Shown piece by piece: positions 35,582-47,433 of a stretch of DNA of 64,000 nucleotides. Source of the stretch: Mortierella alpina (lineage: Eukaryota; Mortierellomycota; Mortierellomycetes; Mortierellales; Mortierellaceae); NCBI GenBank assembly GCA_029449245.1, contig JANATF010000005.1, positions 2,418,001 through 2,482,000 on the forward strand, given 5' to 3'. The position numbers were made by a program, and so were the translations under genes. Position 1 is the stretch's first letter. Each line of letters opens with the position of its first letter. The notes under the pieces were generated by a model. It worked only from the letters and a program-made list of their open reading frames with translations, was not told the DNA's origin and made no database searches.

Positions 35582-38104
35582 TCAGTCTGTGTTGTCTCCT
35601 TTATGATGGCGATGCAGTACTTCATAGTCGCCTGACGCCAATGAATTTTGTTGCATTTTCCTGATTTTATCGTAGTTCTATAAAGGTATGCAAGGAATAG
35701 AAAGGCGATAAGTATGCAAGATTGTGGACCGATCGATATAATGAACAGGATGAAGGCACATCGACACCCCACGCAAATCAAACAAATTCACTTACGTAGG
35801 CCATAATGCCTCCAATAGACACGAGCAGTCTACATTTCCCATAAAAATAAGCAGAGGAATGTCAGCCATCCACACCTCTTGATTGCAGATGCAGCAATAT
35901 CAAGGTTATCCCCCCCTCTCTGAACCAGTGCGCTTACCCCAGCAGATTGACAAACGTCAATCGGTCTCCAAAGATCAGCATGCTCAGTGAGATTACAACA
36001 ATTTCCTTGCTGATTCCCGCAACCGAGAGCGTCACCGTGCCTGTGTTCTTGATCAGCTTAAACTCGGCTACCGTCATGGCAAACGCCAGGAACCCACCTC
36101 CAGCAGCCATCATCAGAGTCAATGATCCAGTTTGAAAGTCATTGAAGAACGCGGACGACGAAAACGCGACAAAGGGATCCTCGATCACGAGCGACAGAAT
36201 CGACATGATGACAAACATGATGGGGCTAATATAGTACAGTGTGGCGATAGGATTGTCCATCCCGAGTTGATCTTTTTGCAGCAGCATTTGCGTGAGCGAC
36301 CAGCGCAGACCGGACATGACGGCTGCAAGGAGTACGAGGATGAATCCTGTCATGTCGAATTGTGTTTCTCCTGCCACCGTGAGGACTACGCCAATGACAA
36401 TGACGGCAATGATCAATATCAAACTCATCCGAGGCTTCTCCAGACCGAAAAAGAATGCAAACACAAGCACCCAGATAGGCGTGCTTGATTTGATCTATTA
36501 GGATGGGCAGAATACGTGTCAATAAAAATATCAATCGCTAGGGAGCCATTGCCATATACTTCCCGTTTATCGTACCATGGTATAAAATGATAAAGTGATG
36601 TACATGAGCGATGCATTCGCCATGCAGATTTCTAGAGCAGCTGCAACTGCACACGGGACCTAGAGGTAGATGTTGATACAAGGTGGAGGACATGTTAGAT
36701 ATGGCCATAAACCACGGACAATGCGCCAGATTCCGGCTCCCTCTGCTATGTAGTTGATGGTGCGTAACGAGATGCCTCTTCCATGTCTACGTCCGTATAG
36801 TTGTTGACGTTGTACAACCAATCTGTTCCGTGTACCCGCACTGTGTCCTCCGGGAAAGTAGAAATGATCCACTTGCAACCTTCCTTGCGTGGAGTCGGCG
36901 TCTTTTTGTCTTTTGTTGCAATCACTTACAACTTGAGTAACATAGCTGTGCATGGTGATCCTGCCGCCCTTGCCGGAGCGTGTCGCGTCAAACTTATCGG
37001 GCCAAAAGTGCATCAAACACGCTGTGATCACAAAGTGCAGCCCTGCATGGATCGACGATACAAATAACGGCAGGTTGAAGTTCCAGTTATCCTTTCCCAT
37101 GAGGTTCTTGGAGTAAGGGAGGCAAGGAAGGCACAACGCAGTTAGTATTTTTTTGACGTGTGAAGTTGTTTCATCGCAATGTCCTACTTCAACCTTGATT
37201 GAAACTCTCATAGTACCTTATTGTAGATCGAGAGAGCTGTGCTGAAAAAGTACCATGCTGCGATGTAACTCAGGTTGGATGCGATGTTCTGAGCCATTCG
37301 TTTCTTGGGCATCAAGATCTGAGGCAACGAGGATGATGTCCTGCCAACGTTAATAAACACGCTCGGTGTATAATTCTTGAAGCCTCCTGATCCGACCCCG
37401 CTCTTATCGCCAGTGCCTGTGCTGTGAAAACTGCCGGGATCGCTCATCAGGGACGTCTTACGGATCGGCTGTACATGAGGCGAGGATTCTTGTGGAGGAT
37501 TTGATGAAGGAGAGGAGGAGGAGACAGGCTGGTATTTGAAAGATCGGGATGAGCTAGAGGAGGAATGGCCGTGTTGCTGCTGGTGGAGAGTAGGCGAAGA
37601 TGCGCCACCTGCCGGTACAGACCCAGCCAGGCCAAAAGTCGAGGCCAGAACAGATCCCAAGGGCGTGCGGGCACCGTTGACGGTCGATGGGGGTGTTTGG
37701 CGAGCCTGTGGATTGTTGCTACTGCTGTTACCCTGCGCTGATAATGATGGCGTCGTGCTACTATTGCCGTTTGTCATAGATGTCCCCGTAGTTAAGGCTG
37801 CTGGCGCAGGCAGAGGAAGAGTGTTCGAAGCGGATACGCCTGACGTGCTTGCTGTCCCTGCAGCAGCAGAGAGTATGTCCCGTTGGAATGCAAAGTCATC
37901 AGGCTCGGTGTCGTTCTTTTTGCGGCTGGCGGTTTCGTCTAGCTGGGCCAGCTGTTGCTGCTGCTGTTGTTGAGAGGGGGGAGAGGTGCCTTGCTGGAGA
38001 CTGGTGCGCTTGAATGTTCTCTCGGGCGACGCGGCGGCAGAGGATGGGGCGTAGCCGACCGTGTTGCTAAGACGCCTGTTGGCCTCTCTGGGAGTCTGGC
38101 GCAT
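35582..38104 (-). CDS. SLC35/TPT-family nucleotide-sugar-type transporter
   Basis: Six exons (38104-37217, 37106-36930, 36659-36576, 36494-35938, 35829-35796, 35677-35582) give 611 residues. From about residue 265 the protein is a ten-helix drug/metabolite transporter of the triose-phosphate transporter group: NLSYIAAWYFFSTALSIYNK, LEICMANASLMYITLSFYTM, KSSTPIWVLVFAFFFGLEK, then SVAGISKEIVVISLSMLIFG and GLLVSIGGIMAYNYDKIRK at the end. This arrangement fits the SLC35C2/Ymd8 type, probably Golgi or ER. Substrate cannot be told. The first 265 residues are Ser/Gln/Pro-rich and disordered, far longer than usual for the family. The 34-nt exon 5 and last exon were recovered from splice phase and family pattern. 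Confidence 0.87.
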
Positions 38105-39037
38105 GGGAGGTCCAAGCGAGATGAGGAATCAAACTATAACCGTAAGACGAGGATGGGTCACAGCAAGAGCTGTGGGTGAGGATGGGCGGATGAGCACTCA
38201 GGAGGGAGACTGTGCGCGTGTGAGAGAGGAGATGGCTTGATGGAGGGAGGGATGCGATGGAGGGAGGGAAGTGAAAAGCAAAAGAGGCAAAAAGGAGAGG
38301 ACTGAAAGGACTGAAGGACTGCAGACGAGAAGAAAAAAAACATAAGAAATCTGCAGTGGACACCGTAGCTTGCAACGAGGGCGAACACCCACCCCTGTTT
38401 GCCTCACCCAGTCGACAGACTCGTCGAAATTGGATCCTCGCCTACAGTGTATTCGCTGTCCTTGGCTCTGCTCCCGTCTTGCGCCGTCCTTGCGCGCTTT
38501 CATTTCCCGCAGAACTCCCTCCCTCCACTCTCCCCCGTCTCTCCGTCGAGTTGCTGCATGTCTGCCCAAAGGGAAACAAGCCTCGCGGGATGCGACCACC
38601 CCAATGGCCGTCTTTTCCTTTTTGCCTTTGCTTCCTCCGGCCCATCATCGTCCACTTGAAAGGACTTTGCTGGAACGCACGTTGATTGGCAGGCCCGCAT
38701 ATCCTCAACAAGGTTTTTTTTTCATGCAAAGCGTGCGGAGGACGCATGGACGTGGTCGACATCGATAACGCGTGTATGCGTGATTTATGGCAGTGCAGCA
38801 AGCCGTGATCCTCAATCGAAGGATCTATGGGTGTTGACAGGGGAGAAATCAATGGATAGTTGCATCGACAGTCCAGGGAAGGGTGTTGTTTCTTCTGGGT
38901 GACATTCTTCAGTCCACGGAGCACCGCCCCGCCAAGGCGGACTGCTTGCGATTTTGATTCTTGTGACCCAAGGACGTACTTTACATCTCCACCTTTCTCA
39001 CTTCTACAAGCACTCATTCCTCAACTCAATTGTCACC
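38105..39037. promoter_or_regulatory. Divergent promoter region, transporter / SVIP-like gene
   Basis: Holds the 5' regions of both neighbours. The transporter side (38190-38340) is GA-rich on the plus strand, so pyrimidine-rich on its coding strand. No further gene is supported. Confidence 0.45.
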
Positions 39038-39621
39038 ATGGGCGCATGCTGTGGGAAACCAGACCGCAAGGGCCAAGGATATGTTCTTGGCGGTAGCAAC
39101 ACCTCATCCACTGCCTCGGCTCAGCCCGAAGGACAGCGCCTCGGCACAGCAGCAGGCAAGGCCAAGGCACAACAGTCGACTCCCTCATCACAAGGACAAG
39201 CCCTGGGCGGAGGTTCACCAGCACCTCCCGCGCAGAGGCCACAGGGCGAGCTATCAGCGTCTGCATTGGCAGCTCAGAAGCGAGCTGAAGCGGTAGGAAT
39301 CAATCTCGTGTTTCTTCTTTCTTGGTGCTCATGGAAACTCACACACCGAACTTATTCACTTTGCTATACCATGGCAATTCCTTCTAGGCGGAGAGGAGAG
39401 GCGTGCAGCAAGGAGGAGGACAATTGTCAAAGAAACTGGCAGAAGAAAAGAAGAAATCAGCCTTTGCCGTCGAGGAACCCATGCCAGAGCCCACAAATGT
39501 AAGATGCACACGCGTGCCTGACAAATGCATACCAGATGGAGTGGTTTTTTTATCGCACCTTTCAATACAAGAGAAGCACACAATTAATCCACACCTCTCA
39601 CGCTAGACCCAATGGAACTAA
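39038..39621 (+). CDS. Small N-myristoylated SVIP-like protein
   Basis: Exons 39038-39292, 39388-39498 and 39607-39621 give 126 residues; the final exon is 15 nt (TQWN plus stop). The N-terminus MGACCGKP is a textbook site for myristoylation on Gly2 and palmitoylation on Cys4/Cys5, so membrane attachment is expected. A Ser/Gln/Gly-rich linker leads to ALAAQKRAEAAERR and QLSKKLAEEKKK, which resemble the amphipathic VCP/p97-interacting helix region of SVIP (small VCP-interacting protein), an inhibitor of ER-associated degradation. The end PTNTQWN supports the last splice. The SVIP link is by pattern only. Confidence 0.68.
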
Positions 39622-40060
39622 CGATGTACTCAAAGGTGAACCAAGGGATGTCAAGCGTGCGTGGTTGACCACTTTTTTGGGCTTTTTTTTTTCAAGCTCC
39701 TCATGCCCTTTCTCCACCCGTCTCCCCTCCCACCCCAACTCTCCTCCCTCTTTCATCCTTCTCTTTCTATGCCGATATATTCCCCATGTTTGAATAAAGC
39801 GGCAGTGTTCTCTTACCATGGCTGTGTCTCTCCCTTTGTTCACGCCTGACGATGGGCGCTATCTTTCTCCTCTGCGATCGCCCCCTCTTCCTCAGGCTGT
39901 GCTGAGTCGAGTCGAGTCGAGTTGAATGTGGCAAGCGAGGCAGACAGGGGGGAATGTTGTGGCTTTGCTTTCCGAGATCTCTGTGCGGTCTGGCACAAGT
40001 ACGGCAATCGCCTTCGGATTTCCTCCGTCTGACCGAACACACATTCCAGCAAACCTACTC
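39622..40060. other. Intergenic region
   Basis: 3' UTR of the SVIP-like gene and promoter of the TPR gene. A GTCGA pentamer repeats about four times near 39904-39923. The frame of the next gene is open from 39926, but those codons do not look like protein. Confidence 0.45.
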
Positions 40061-41739
40061 ATGGCAGCCATGGCGAGCAGCCGCGTACTCAGACACGCCG
40101 CTGTCCTAGCAACCTCAGGCCCCCGCACTTCCCGCGCCTGCTCTTCCGGGTTCAGACCCATCCTCGCGCACAGACCGTCGATCGTGTCCAGGATTCCAGC
40201 CAGCTCACACCACCCGCGCGCCTACTCCTCGCATTCGGATCAGACCGTTTCGCCCCTCGCCCGCTCCGTCATCACAGCAACCCGCGCCATCCGCAACATT
40301 CTCATCGTCTCCACCTCCACCCTCACCCTCGGACTCTTTGTCTGGGCTGGATCGCACGCCTACCTCGAGCAATACAAATGCCCCTCCCCACCAGGCTGTT
40401 CAAGCACTGTCCGAAACTGTCTCCATGGAGCCTGGGTCCGGGAAGAGATCGCGCCCGATCCAGACGTGGCAGAGGTCTATCTGCAAAAAGCCCTTGAACT
40501 CACACGCCAGGAACTCGAAGATATGTACGAGAAAAAGTATAAGGACGATCATCAGCATGACATGACACGGTTTCTGGAGATTGAAAAGGATCTAGCTTTG
40601 GTCGAGATACAGAACCGACTGGCGAGATTCTATGGCAGGATCGGGCAACATGAACAGGCAGCAACCATCTGGACTAGATTATGGAGAATGGCCGGAAAGC
40701 CTAATCCTCGCGAACTTACGACGACATCGTCGACCAAAGGCTTCTCACTGAGCTCTCTCTTTGGAACGTTGACCGGCTCTGGAGAGCGGCCCCTCGTCAC
40801 TGAGCAGGATGGCGTTCAGTTCGCGAAGCGGGCAGCGGACAGCTGGATGCACATGGCCGAATACGATCTTGCAGAGGAGGCACTTGCCTGGACTTTGAGC
40901 CACGCGGCCCCCTCGAACCGTGGTGGCTCGACTGAATCCTCTGTCAGCATCGAAGAGATTGGATTGCTCTCGACATTGGGCGCACTATATGTCCGTCAGG
41001 GCAAGTTTGAATATGCACTCTCACTATTCGTGAAGGCCCTTCAGGCAGTTCAGGAGCATCAGATGACCGCAGCAACGCATCAACAGGATCTGACCCAGGA
41101 AGAAAGAAATTTGTGGTTCTGCAGAGAGGCCATCTTGACGAGCAGCATTGGCGAGACACTTTTTGGAGCTGCAGCCGCTCTAGGATCATCAACAGCATCA
41201 TCGCCGTCAGTAGCAGCAGGATCAACATCGGTGGCATCATCTTCCTGGAAGCTTTGGTCTTCATCATCGACTACAACTAAATCTTCAAAGGTTTCCGACC
41301 TGCCATTGAAATCTGCCGAGCAAGTAAAGAAGGAGGAAGAAGCCCTTGGCTGGATGCAAAAGGCTATCATGATGGCCAAAGAAAAGAGCGGTCAACATCG
41401 CGACTGTGACGAGTGTGCAGCTTTGGGACTTAGTAACCTCGGGCTCATCTCCGAGGTATGTCTTGATCTCTGATTCTGCCTGCCTAGCTGTCATCTTTTT
41501 GACATTGAAATGAGTTTAGAAACTAAGAAGCATCGAATGTGCTCTATTGTGAATCGTTTCTTTAGATGGAAGGAAAGAACGACGAGGCCCTATCGCTGTT
41601 CCGCGAGGCAGTAGTCTATGCAACGAAGGCGAAGGACTATGTCGGAATCGACGACTATAACGGGAGTATTGCAAGACTCACAGCCACTCTCACTACACCG
41701 GAGGACACCACCCCTTCAACACCACCCAGTCCTGCATAG
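40061..41739 (+). CDS. Mitochondrial TPR protein, Mgr3-like
   Basis: Two exons, 40061-41455 and 41566-41739, give 522 residues. Residues 1-55 are Arg/Ser/Ala-rich with no acidic residue, a mitochondrial presequence. One membrane helix follows at about 80-100 (LIVSTSTLTLGLFVWAGSHA). Tetratricopeptide-like helix pairs fill the rest (EVYLQKALELTRQELEDMYE, LARFYGRIGQHEQAATIWTR, LGALYVRQGKFEYALSLFVK, LISEMEGKNDEALSLFREAV). The layout matches yeast Mgr3, an adaptor of the i-AAA protease in the inner membrane; animal TTC19 is similar. ATG 40061 was chosen because the presequence begins there. Confidence 0.8.
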
Positions 41740-41854
41740 ACAATCGCGCTGAGAACCATCATCATAATATACGAGCATACAACTCCAGGCATGCACTCCA
41801 CCAATCGAGATGTTTAACGGGCACGTCAGTAGCTTTTATGTATACAATGCATCG

Positions 41855-44800
41855 TTAGTCCCAGTCATCGCCCCAGCCGTCCTCTTCCAAGGCCGCCTCG
41901 TCTACCTGCAGCGCCAATGAGGGCACTGCTGCTGTTGTTGCTGCAGCAATGGATTTTACCAGAAGATTGCCATTTCCATTGCTTGTACTGTGCTCAAGGC
42001 CATTCTTCAAGGCGTTGTTGCTGTCAGTAATCGAATGGGGAGACACGACGTTGTTAGGCGTGGATACTGGGCTGAACCCCTGGCTCTGAGCAGCACTTGA
42101 TGCCTGCAACGAGATCGAGGAGCCCTCCGATACCGCTGTTGCTGAGGTCGTCAAAGTCCTAGCCGTAGAGATGGTGGCGCTTGCACTTGGACTGTGCACA
42201 GTATTTGTGGTAGAGATGGTGGCCACAGAGTTGGAGAGCGTTGCGGACGAGGTGGAAGAAGTCATCGAGGTGGTTGATCCCCCTCCACCAACATAGGCAG
42301 GTGCCTTATAGGAAACCTCCAGGTCCTTGAATAACTCATCCTCAACAGAGACAGTACCAGCCTGCTTCTCAAGAGTGCCCACGTCGAGATCGTCCTCCAT
42401 GTCCCAACCATCCTTTTCTTGCACGGGCAATTGGTTCAGACCCCGAGCCGAGACGGGCTTGGGTGCAGCAATAATGGGTGACGCGGTGGCTGACAAAGAT
42501 GCTGTGGGTGAGCTGCTCTTCTTCACTGCAGAAAGCTTCAGTCCATTGGATGACGACGCTTTCTTCTGAAGCTGTTTCTCAGCCAGCTGCTGGCGACGTG
42601 CCTCCCGCTTTGCTGCCATCTCCTGCTGCTTTTGATCTCGCTTCTGACGAAGCTGCTCTTGCTTCTCTGCCTGCGCTTGCTCGCGTCTAAGACGCGTTTC
42701 TTCATCCTCGGCAGGCTGCTCTACATCCACGGATGGTAGCTGGCTCGAAGGATCTATAAACAATCAACATCAGATCTCAGCATGTGTAAAACTGCTTGTT
42801 CAGACCGATTTCAACTACTCCATGACTTGGACTCACCATTTATGGATGTAACGTCATCGATCTCCCAATTATCGGCATCGTTGTCGTTAGGGGTATCCCA
42901 TCCGAAAGCTGCTGTCTTTGTCTTGAGGACATGGCTCCTGTCGTTGAGGCTGGTAGCTGAACTGCTTACTGTCTTTATAGCAGGAACACTGTCGACAGGA
43001 AGTTGTCTCATTCTCATCTCGGCTTTGGCTTGCTCCAAGGCTCTTTGCAGCTCGAGCTGTGCTGCCGTCTCCATATCCTGCTCGTCGGTATCATCCCATG
43101 CGTCCAATCCGCTCTCCTTGATTTCGGGAACCTGGACAACTTGCTCTGGCTCTGATCGGGAATCCAGCGGCACTACTTTGTCGACTGTGATTCCCCTGTT
43201 TCGAGACTCGAGTCCTGTGGAAATGCTGTTCTGGCTGATGTGCTCTGTCGAGAAAGAACCTGCGCGCGTCAGGGAGGGCGTCAACGAAGCTTTGAGCGAG
43301 CCCTGCTCCGAGAACATGAACGAGTCCTGGGAAACCATTGAGGAGCGTCTGCTGGACAACAAATCTGTGGCAGAACCATTGCTTCCTTTGCTGTCAAGTC
43401 CATTCAATCCGCGTACAGAAAGACTTGAGAGACTCCTCTCGCTGGCAAAAGTTGATCTCGAAAAAATGGGTCGTCTCGCTGGCAAGAGTGTTTGTTGCTT
43501 CTCACAGTATTGGCGGATACGTGAGACGTGTGCGGAGCTGGTGGAAGAGGGGGAGGAGGTCGATGAAGTGGTTAAAATCGAAGACGCGGCATCAGCATCC
43601 AGATTCGAATCCGTGGGATCATTCCGCTGCTCCGCTGTGGCGTCAGAATTGGATACCAATGCAGCTGCTTGATGAGCAACGGTAGCAATTGCCCTGGCCG
43701 CTGCCTCACGGACCTGCAGGTCTTCATCCAGTAAGAATTGAGGCAAGAACTTCATGAGACCGCTGACGCAAAAAGGTGCATTCGTGCAGTGCTTTGTGAA
43801 CGACTTTTTGATGAGCTCTAGACGCTCGTTGATGGGCGACAGCTTGAGAACAGAGACGAGGGTCAAGGTAAGGGTGGAGCTCACGTCCTTGACCGAAGCG
43901 TGGCTGTGAAGGCCGAGGGTGTAAATGGAACACCACATGCCCATGACAACCTCGATTAGCTGCAGCTTTGCTTCCAGAGTGGCGTCCTCCGAGATCCAGA
44001 AGGCCATGATTTGTGGGATAAGCGTCTGCTCGTACAATGTCTTCACGGAGAATTTTTGCTTTGACTGGTCCGTGTCCACTAGAGTTGTGACAAGGAGAGC
44101 GTAAGGAATTGCTGTTGCTAATCCAGAGAGTGATGCCAAATAGATTTTGGAATCCGCATCTTGAAGACCAGTCAGGATCTACAGCAAAGTAGCGAGAGAC
44201 TGTCAGAACTGCATTGATGGAACAGGGCAACAATTAATCCTCAAAAGGCTTACCTCGGGCAGAATGATTTGGCCAAGGACCTCCGATCCTCCCTCGCCGA
44301 GGACAACTGCCTTCAGATACACTTCAAAAAGCCGAAAGATGGTCAAGCGGATGTCCGCCTGCCGGAACGTCCATAGCTTGACCATAAAGGGTATAACCTG
44401 TGAGCGGTATGTCTCCTCAGAGATCAGCGGTTGAGGCGGCTGGGGTGTAAATAGCATCCTGTAAAGTTCGTCGAAACCCTCTGCCGCAAAGAACTCCTGA
44501 GTCAGCAGTTGTGGCAAAACGAATTGCTCCATGATCGAGGGTGACAATATACGCAGCTTGGCCATGATGGTTCTAGTAGCACCGAGGCGATATGAAGAGT
44601 CAGAGTTGAAAAATCGGTTCCGATTGTACCATAACAAAAGGCGCCTCAGGACTTACGGGCTCCATTCAGCGTTTTGGGACTTGTCTAATCCCTTGAGCCT
44701 GCAATATCGCACTACCGACACGGCGTTATTAGATGTAAACAGGTTCGATTCTAGCACGGCATCACCGGAGGGCCGGCTGCCAGGGTTACTACTAAGCATG

Positions 44801-45890
44801 CTGTCTAACGGAAGCTCACTAGTCTTCAAGTGCAGCAAGCCAGCCTCCACCAAAGATTCGACTAGTTTTGCGTACTGCCAAATATCAACCGCATGCACCA
44901 ATTCCAAATCCTGCGACATCTACGCCAGTCAAAAAAAAAAAAAAAAGGAACGCGCATTGCTTAATATTAAGTGCGTTTGATCGTACTTACGAATGAAAAC
45001 AACTACAAGCAGGGTGTCCATTTGTACCTGCTTATTGTGTTGATCCAGATGCTCCGGAGGAACCAATTCATTTGATAGTAGCGAGGTGAGTCCAGCATCC
45101 AAGGATTCTGCTACTGTTCCGGTGAATTCCATCCCGCCTAGGACCCAACGACCGTTCGAAACAAAAATGGACCCAAGCTGCACATTGTTGTGGGATAAAT
45201 GACACTGCGAATGCAAGAAATGCAGCGCAACCTAAAGAACCGTCGAACACAAGTATCGAAGTTAGTAATGATGCCACGACATGGTACTAGCGCATCCTGC
45301 TATCCAGGGCTAGGCACACAGGAACTTTTTTTTTATTTTTACCATGATGTCGTATAGCCCCACAAGAATCTCCTCCTCGGTTATGACCTGCAGATACTCC
45401 ACGGTAAGAGGTGCAACTCTTTCAGTAACGAGATGCACTCCCGTCGAACTGGTCTTGCAATCAATGAACCTGAGCACGGATGGGTGTCGGATCGTCTTTA
45501 GCTTCTATCAATTAACGACAAGTTGCAGTTAGCGAAAGCGCTGGCTGCAGCGATGGTGGTTGTGAAGATAAGATAGGGGATCATCTTTTGGTGCCTGACT
45601 GAAACGCTGGCAGGATCATGTTGTTGCTGTACGCTGGGCGAAAAACAGAATCTGCAACAGCTTACCCTGATGGCCTTGGGCAAGAACTCGTGCCTGTTGT
45701 CGAGCTCAAATTGGGCTGGATCGTATGAGAAGGCTGAGACGGGCCTCTTCCCAAAATACGCATCCCGCAATGCGTAAACGGATGTAGACTGGAGCACAGT
45801 TGCGCCAGGGGGAAACGACAGCTTGGCTTTGGAGAACCCCTCCCCGCCAGCGCTGCCGTTTCCTTGGGCCTTGCTTTCTGCTGCTCCCAT
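41855..45890 (-). CDS. SCY1-like (SCYL) pseudokinase with HEAT repeats
   Basis: Seven exons (45890-45666, 45504-45343, 45231-45028, 44919-44657, 44572-44254, 44178-42837, 42753-41855) give 1137 residues, all in phase. The N-terminus MGAAESK is a myristoylation site, as in SCYL3/PACE-1. Residues 1-250 form a degenerate kinase fold: HPSVLRFIDC, VHLVTERVAPL, then CHLSHNNVQLGSIFV where HRD would be and WVLGGMEF where DFG would be, so no catalysis is expected. Helical HEAT-type repeats fill about 290-560 (FDELYRMLF, DSKIYLASLSGLATAIPYAL, DLQVREAAARAIATVAHQAA). The tail has a Lys/Glu/Gln coiled coil and repeated acidic Trp motifs (DAWDDTDE, DGWDMEDD, DGWGDDWD at the end), likely docking sites. SCYL proteins act in vesicle trafficking and tRNA export. 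Start at 45890 is fixed by the myristoyl motif. Confidence 0.88.
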
Positions 45891-46859
45891 TTGTGAGAAA
45901 AGCACACTTCCTCTGATTCTAACGAAAGGATCTCAAATTCGAGCCCAGGGTCCTTGTCTAAAAGCAGGAGGAGTGCAATTGTCCGCTTGGCGAGATGAGG
46001 ACAAGGGAGAGACGAGATATTGGGAAGGGAGGATGGACACAATGACGTTGTGAGTGAGAGGCAAGATGAAAGAAAGGTGGATGAATGAGAATGGATGGGA
46101 CCTGACACAAGAAAAACCAGTGCAATTGAAACTTTAAAAATGCAGAAGCCACACAACTCACACTCACACGTACCACCCGCTTCCTCCAATCATTCCGCCC
46201 TTGGCCTTGGACTTAGCCTTAGCCTTAGCCTTGACCGTATCCGTATCCGGGGAAATGCATGCGTAGGCGGCTTGCCTTGGGTTGGGTCAGCTCGCTACTT
46301 TATCATTTTTATATCCACCTTCAGATTACTAGGCCAGGAATGTAAGACTGTCTGGCGTGCTCTCCACCAGCATTTAAAGCCAGACGCGTTAACATCCATC
46401 CCCTTGCTGTGCCTCCGGTAAAGAGCAGGCTGTCACCGGCAGCTTTTGGCAGGCTCAGATTACCGCTCAAGACTTGTTACGCCGATATGACATAGACTAT
46501 ATCATTTGTGGAGGATGACTTACAGTGGCATTTGAGAAATACGCCCAAAGCCCATGGTCAATCTCTCATATCGCAAACGATATGCTTTAGCAAGATGAAA
46601 TACTGAGGGTTATAGATATCTGGTCAACAGGAAATGCAACAACATTATAGCCACGGAGAAAGTTTTTTCTGTAAGGCTTTCACGAGAGAAAATATATGAG
46701 AACGCGGGCAGTGATCGCATGGCAATAGGATGATAGATTAGTGGTGATGATATGATGCGTCTACCACTGCGCGCCATCCTCGTCGCTCTCATGTCACCGA
46801 GTCGTTCACCGATCGCTTGAGTCGCCAGCGCGGTCCAATCGCGATTTCAAGTGGTTTGA
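45891..46859. other. SCYL upstream region
   Basis: Promoter and 5' region of the SCYL gene. A hexamer-like CCTTAG/CCTTGG repeat lies at about 46199-46236. No gene seen. Confidence 0.45.
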
Positions 46860-47150
46860 TCGTCGACATAAAAGCGGAAAGCGACTATATCCTTTATGGT
46901 CAAACAATGGAAGTTCCGAAGGGTGGGCGTCCGCCTGACCATTCCCGGCTTTTGAAACGTATCTGAAGGCAGTCGTCCTGGGCGAGGAGGTTCTTGGCCA
47001 AATCATATTACCTGAGGCAAGCCTTTAGAGGACTAGCCAATGCTCTATTGCATCAATGCAGTTCTGACAGTCTCTCGCTATTTTGCTGTAGTTCTGCCTT
47101 CAAGATGCAGATCTGTAGATCTATTCGGCGATTAGCCTGCATAGCAGCGT
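46860..47150 (+). pseudogene. Decayed fragment of a SCYL gene, inverted relative to the intact copy
   Basis: The plus strand here resembles part of exon 5, intron 5 and the start of exon 6 of the SCYL gene on the opposite strand. Shared stretches include CTTTATGGTCAA, TATCTGAAGGCAGT and CTTGGCCAAATCAT, and most of the last 40 bases of the intron (ATCAATGCAGTTCTGACAGT and the following TCTCTCGCTA). The copy is broken: frameshifts, a 9-base deletion beside GGCGAGG, GT donor changed to GC, and exon 6 lost shortly after the acceptor. The retained intron excludes a processed copy. Many exon differences are synonymous (CAAATCATTCTGCCCGAG against CAAATCATATTACCTGAG), which suggests a diverged paralogue that later decayed. 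Confidence 0.82.
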
Positions 47151-47433
47151 TTTTCGTTTTTCGGGATTTGCTGACCATCGGGTGGCAAAGGCCGTCAAAG
47201 AATCACAGCCATTGGCCCTTTCACATATAAACACGAAGCAAATTAACACAAGTATGCGTGCGGCGTCTCTTTCATGCAAGTCTGCACTGGCCCGTCGCAC
47301 CAGATGACCAGGCTTGAACGTGTATAAAAGAAGTTCTCGCAGTCTCACAGTTCTCTCACCCTCCGTCACAGCCGGCTCGCCCACCCGACATTTCATCTCA
47401 CCGCTTAACTGTACCACCTACTTCATCCTACCT

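Noticed and set aside
42782-43672. 296-codon plus ORF antisense to SCYL exon 6
   Set aside because: It is the shadow of a well-supported exon.
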